Source of the DNA: Desulfobacula sp.
GTDB lineage: Bacteria; Desulfobacterota; Desulfobacteria; Desulfobacterales; Desulfobacteraceae
NCBI GenBank assembly: GCA_027858355.1
Contig: JAQICW010000315.1
Coordinates: forward strand, 1-5,502
Length of the DNA: 5,502 bases
Reading direction: 5' to 3'
The position numbers and the translations under genes are program-made. This document shows positions 5,350 to 5,502 of the stretch, piece by piece (the first letter of the stretch is position 1; each line of letters begins with the position of its first letter). The notes under the pieces are model-generated. The model was not told the DNA's origin, made no database searches, and saw only the letters and a program-made list of their open reading frames with translations.

Positions 5350-5502
5350 ATGAATAGAGCAACAATTAAAGATATTGCCAGGCAGCTGCAGGTTTCTACC
5401 ACAACCATTTCCAATGCCCTTAATGGCAAACCAGGAGTTGGTAAGGTTGTCAGAGAAAAAATTGTGCAAATGGCCAGGGAAATGGGATATCAACCCAATT
5501 AT
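5350..5502 (+). CDS. LacI-family transcriptional regulator, N-terminal DNA-binding part only
   Basis: The first 51 residues are visible before the right edge cuts the gene. They align without gaps to the LacI headpiece: ATIKDIARQLQVS (4-16), recognition helix STTTISNALN (16-25), then the third helix ending in GYQPN (46-50). The positions matching LacI Tyr17, Gln18 and Arg22, which read the operator, are Thr17, Thr18 and Asn22. The ligand-binding domain, expected to be of the sugar-binding type, is outside the window, so the effector is unknown. The ATG has only a modest CAGGT site (5336-5340) nine bases upstream, so coupling to translation of the preceding gene is plausible. Lying 32 bases after the AOR gene, it is probably cotranscribed with it, and it is the best candidate to bind the two TTNANCGNTNAA sites in the divergent region, perhaps regulating its own operon. 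Confidence 0.93.
   Translation, partial: MNRATIKDIARQLQVSTTTISNALNGKPGVGKVVREKIVQMAREMGYQPNY

Overview
The window looks like accessory metabolism of an anaerobic, pyrrolysine-using bacterium, most likely a sulfate-reducing desulfobacterium (an inference from the gene mix, moderate AT-richness and bacterial promoters and Shine-Dalgarno sites; no taxonomic marker is present). The central observation is a dimethylamine methyltransferase gene (mtbB, 398-1780, minus) read through an in-frame amber codon at 734-736. The amber-decoding pyrrolysine tRNA gene (pylT, 297-370, minus) lies 27 bases after its TAA stop. A conventional gene caller splits mtbB into two ORFs and misses the tRNA.

Layout, left to right. 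Positions 1-148 (minus) hold the start of a hotdog-fold acyl-CoA thioesterase that runs off the left edge. Positions 149-296 are an AT-rich gap with a tandem repeat inside a longer inverted repeat. Then come pylT, mtbB and a class III PLP-dependent aminotransferase (1833-3203), all on the minus strand and probably one transcription unit in the order aminotransferase, mtbB, pylT, possibly thioesterase. A divergent intergenic region (3204-3568) carries two back-to-back promoters. On the plus strand follow a tungsten-type aldehyde:ferredoxin oxidoreductase (3569-5317) and the first 51 codons of a LacI-family regulator (5350 to the right edge).

How the parts may work together. Each divergent promoter has a TTGACA -35 box and, just downstream of its -10 box, a copy of the symmetric sequence TTNANCGNTNAA with a central CG, the style of operator bound by LacI-family proteins. 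The LacI-type gene at the right edge is the obvious candidate to control both arms. The aminotransferase could make an aldehyde from an amine, and the oxidoreductase could oxidise it to an acid while reducing ferredoxin. MtbB would demethylate dimethylamine in the same transcript. No cognate corrinoid protein, methylcobalamin:CoM/THF methyltransferase, or pylS/pylB/pylC/pylD is in the window, so the rest of the pathway must lie elsewhere.

Two of the four complete protein genes (aminotransferase and oxidoreductase) end in TAG, the same codon decoded as pyrrolysine in mtbB. The aminotransferase has a backup TAA after two more codons. Readthrough of the oxidoreductase stop would run exactly into the start codon of the regulator gene.
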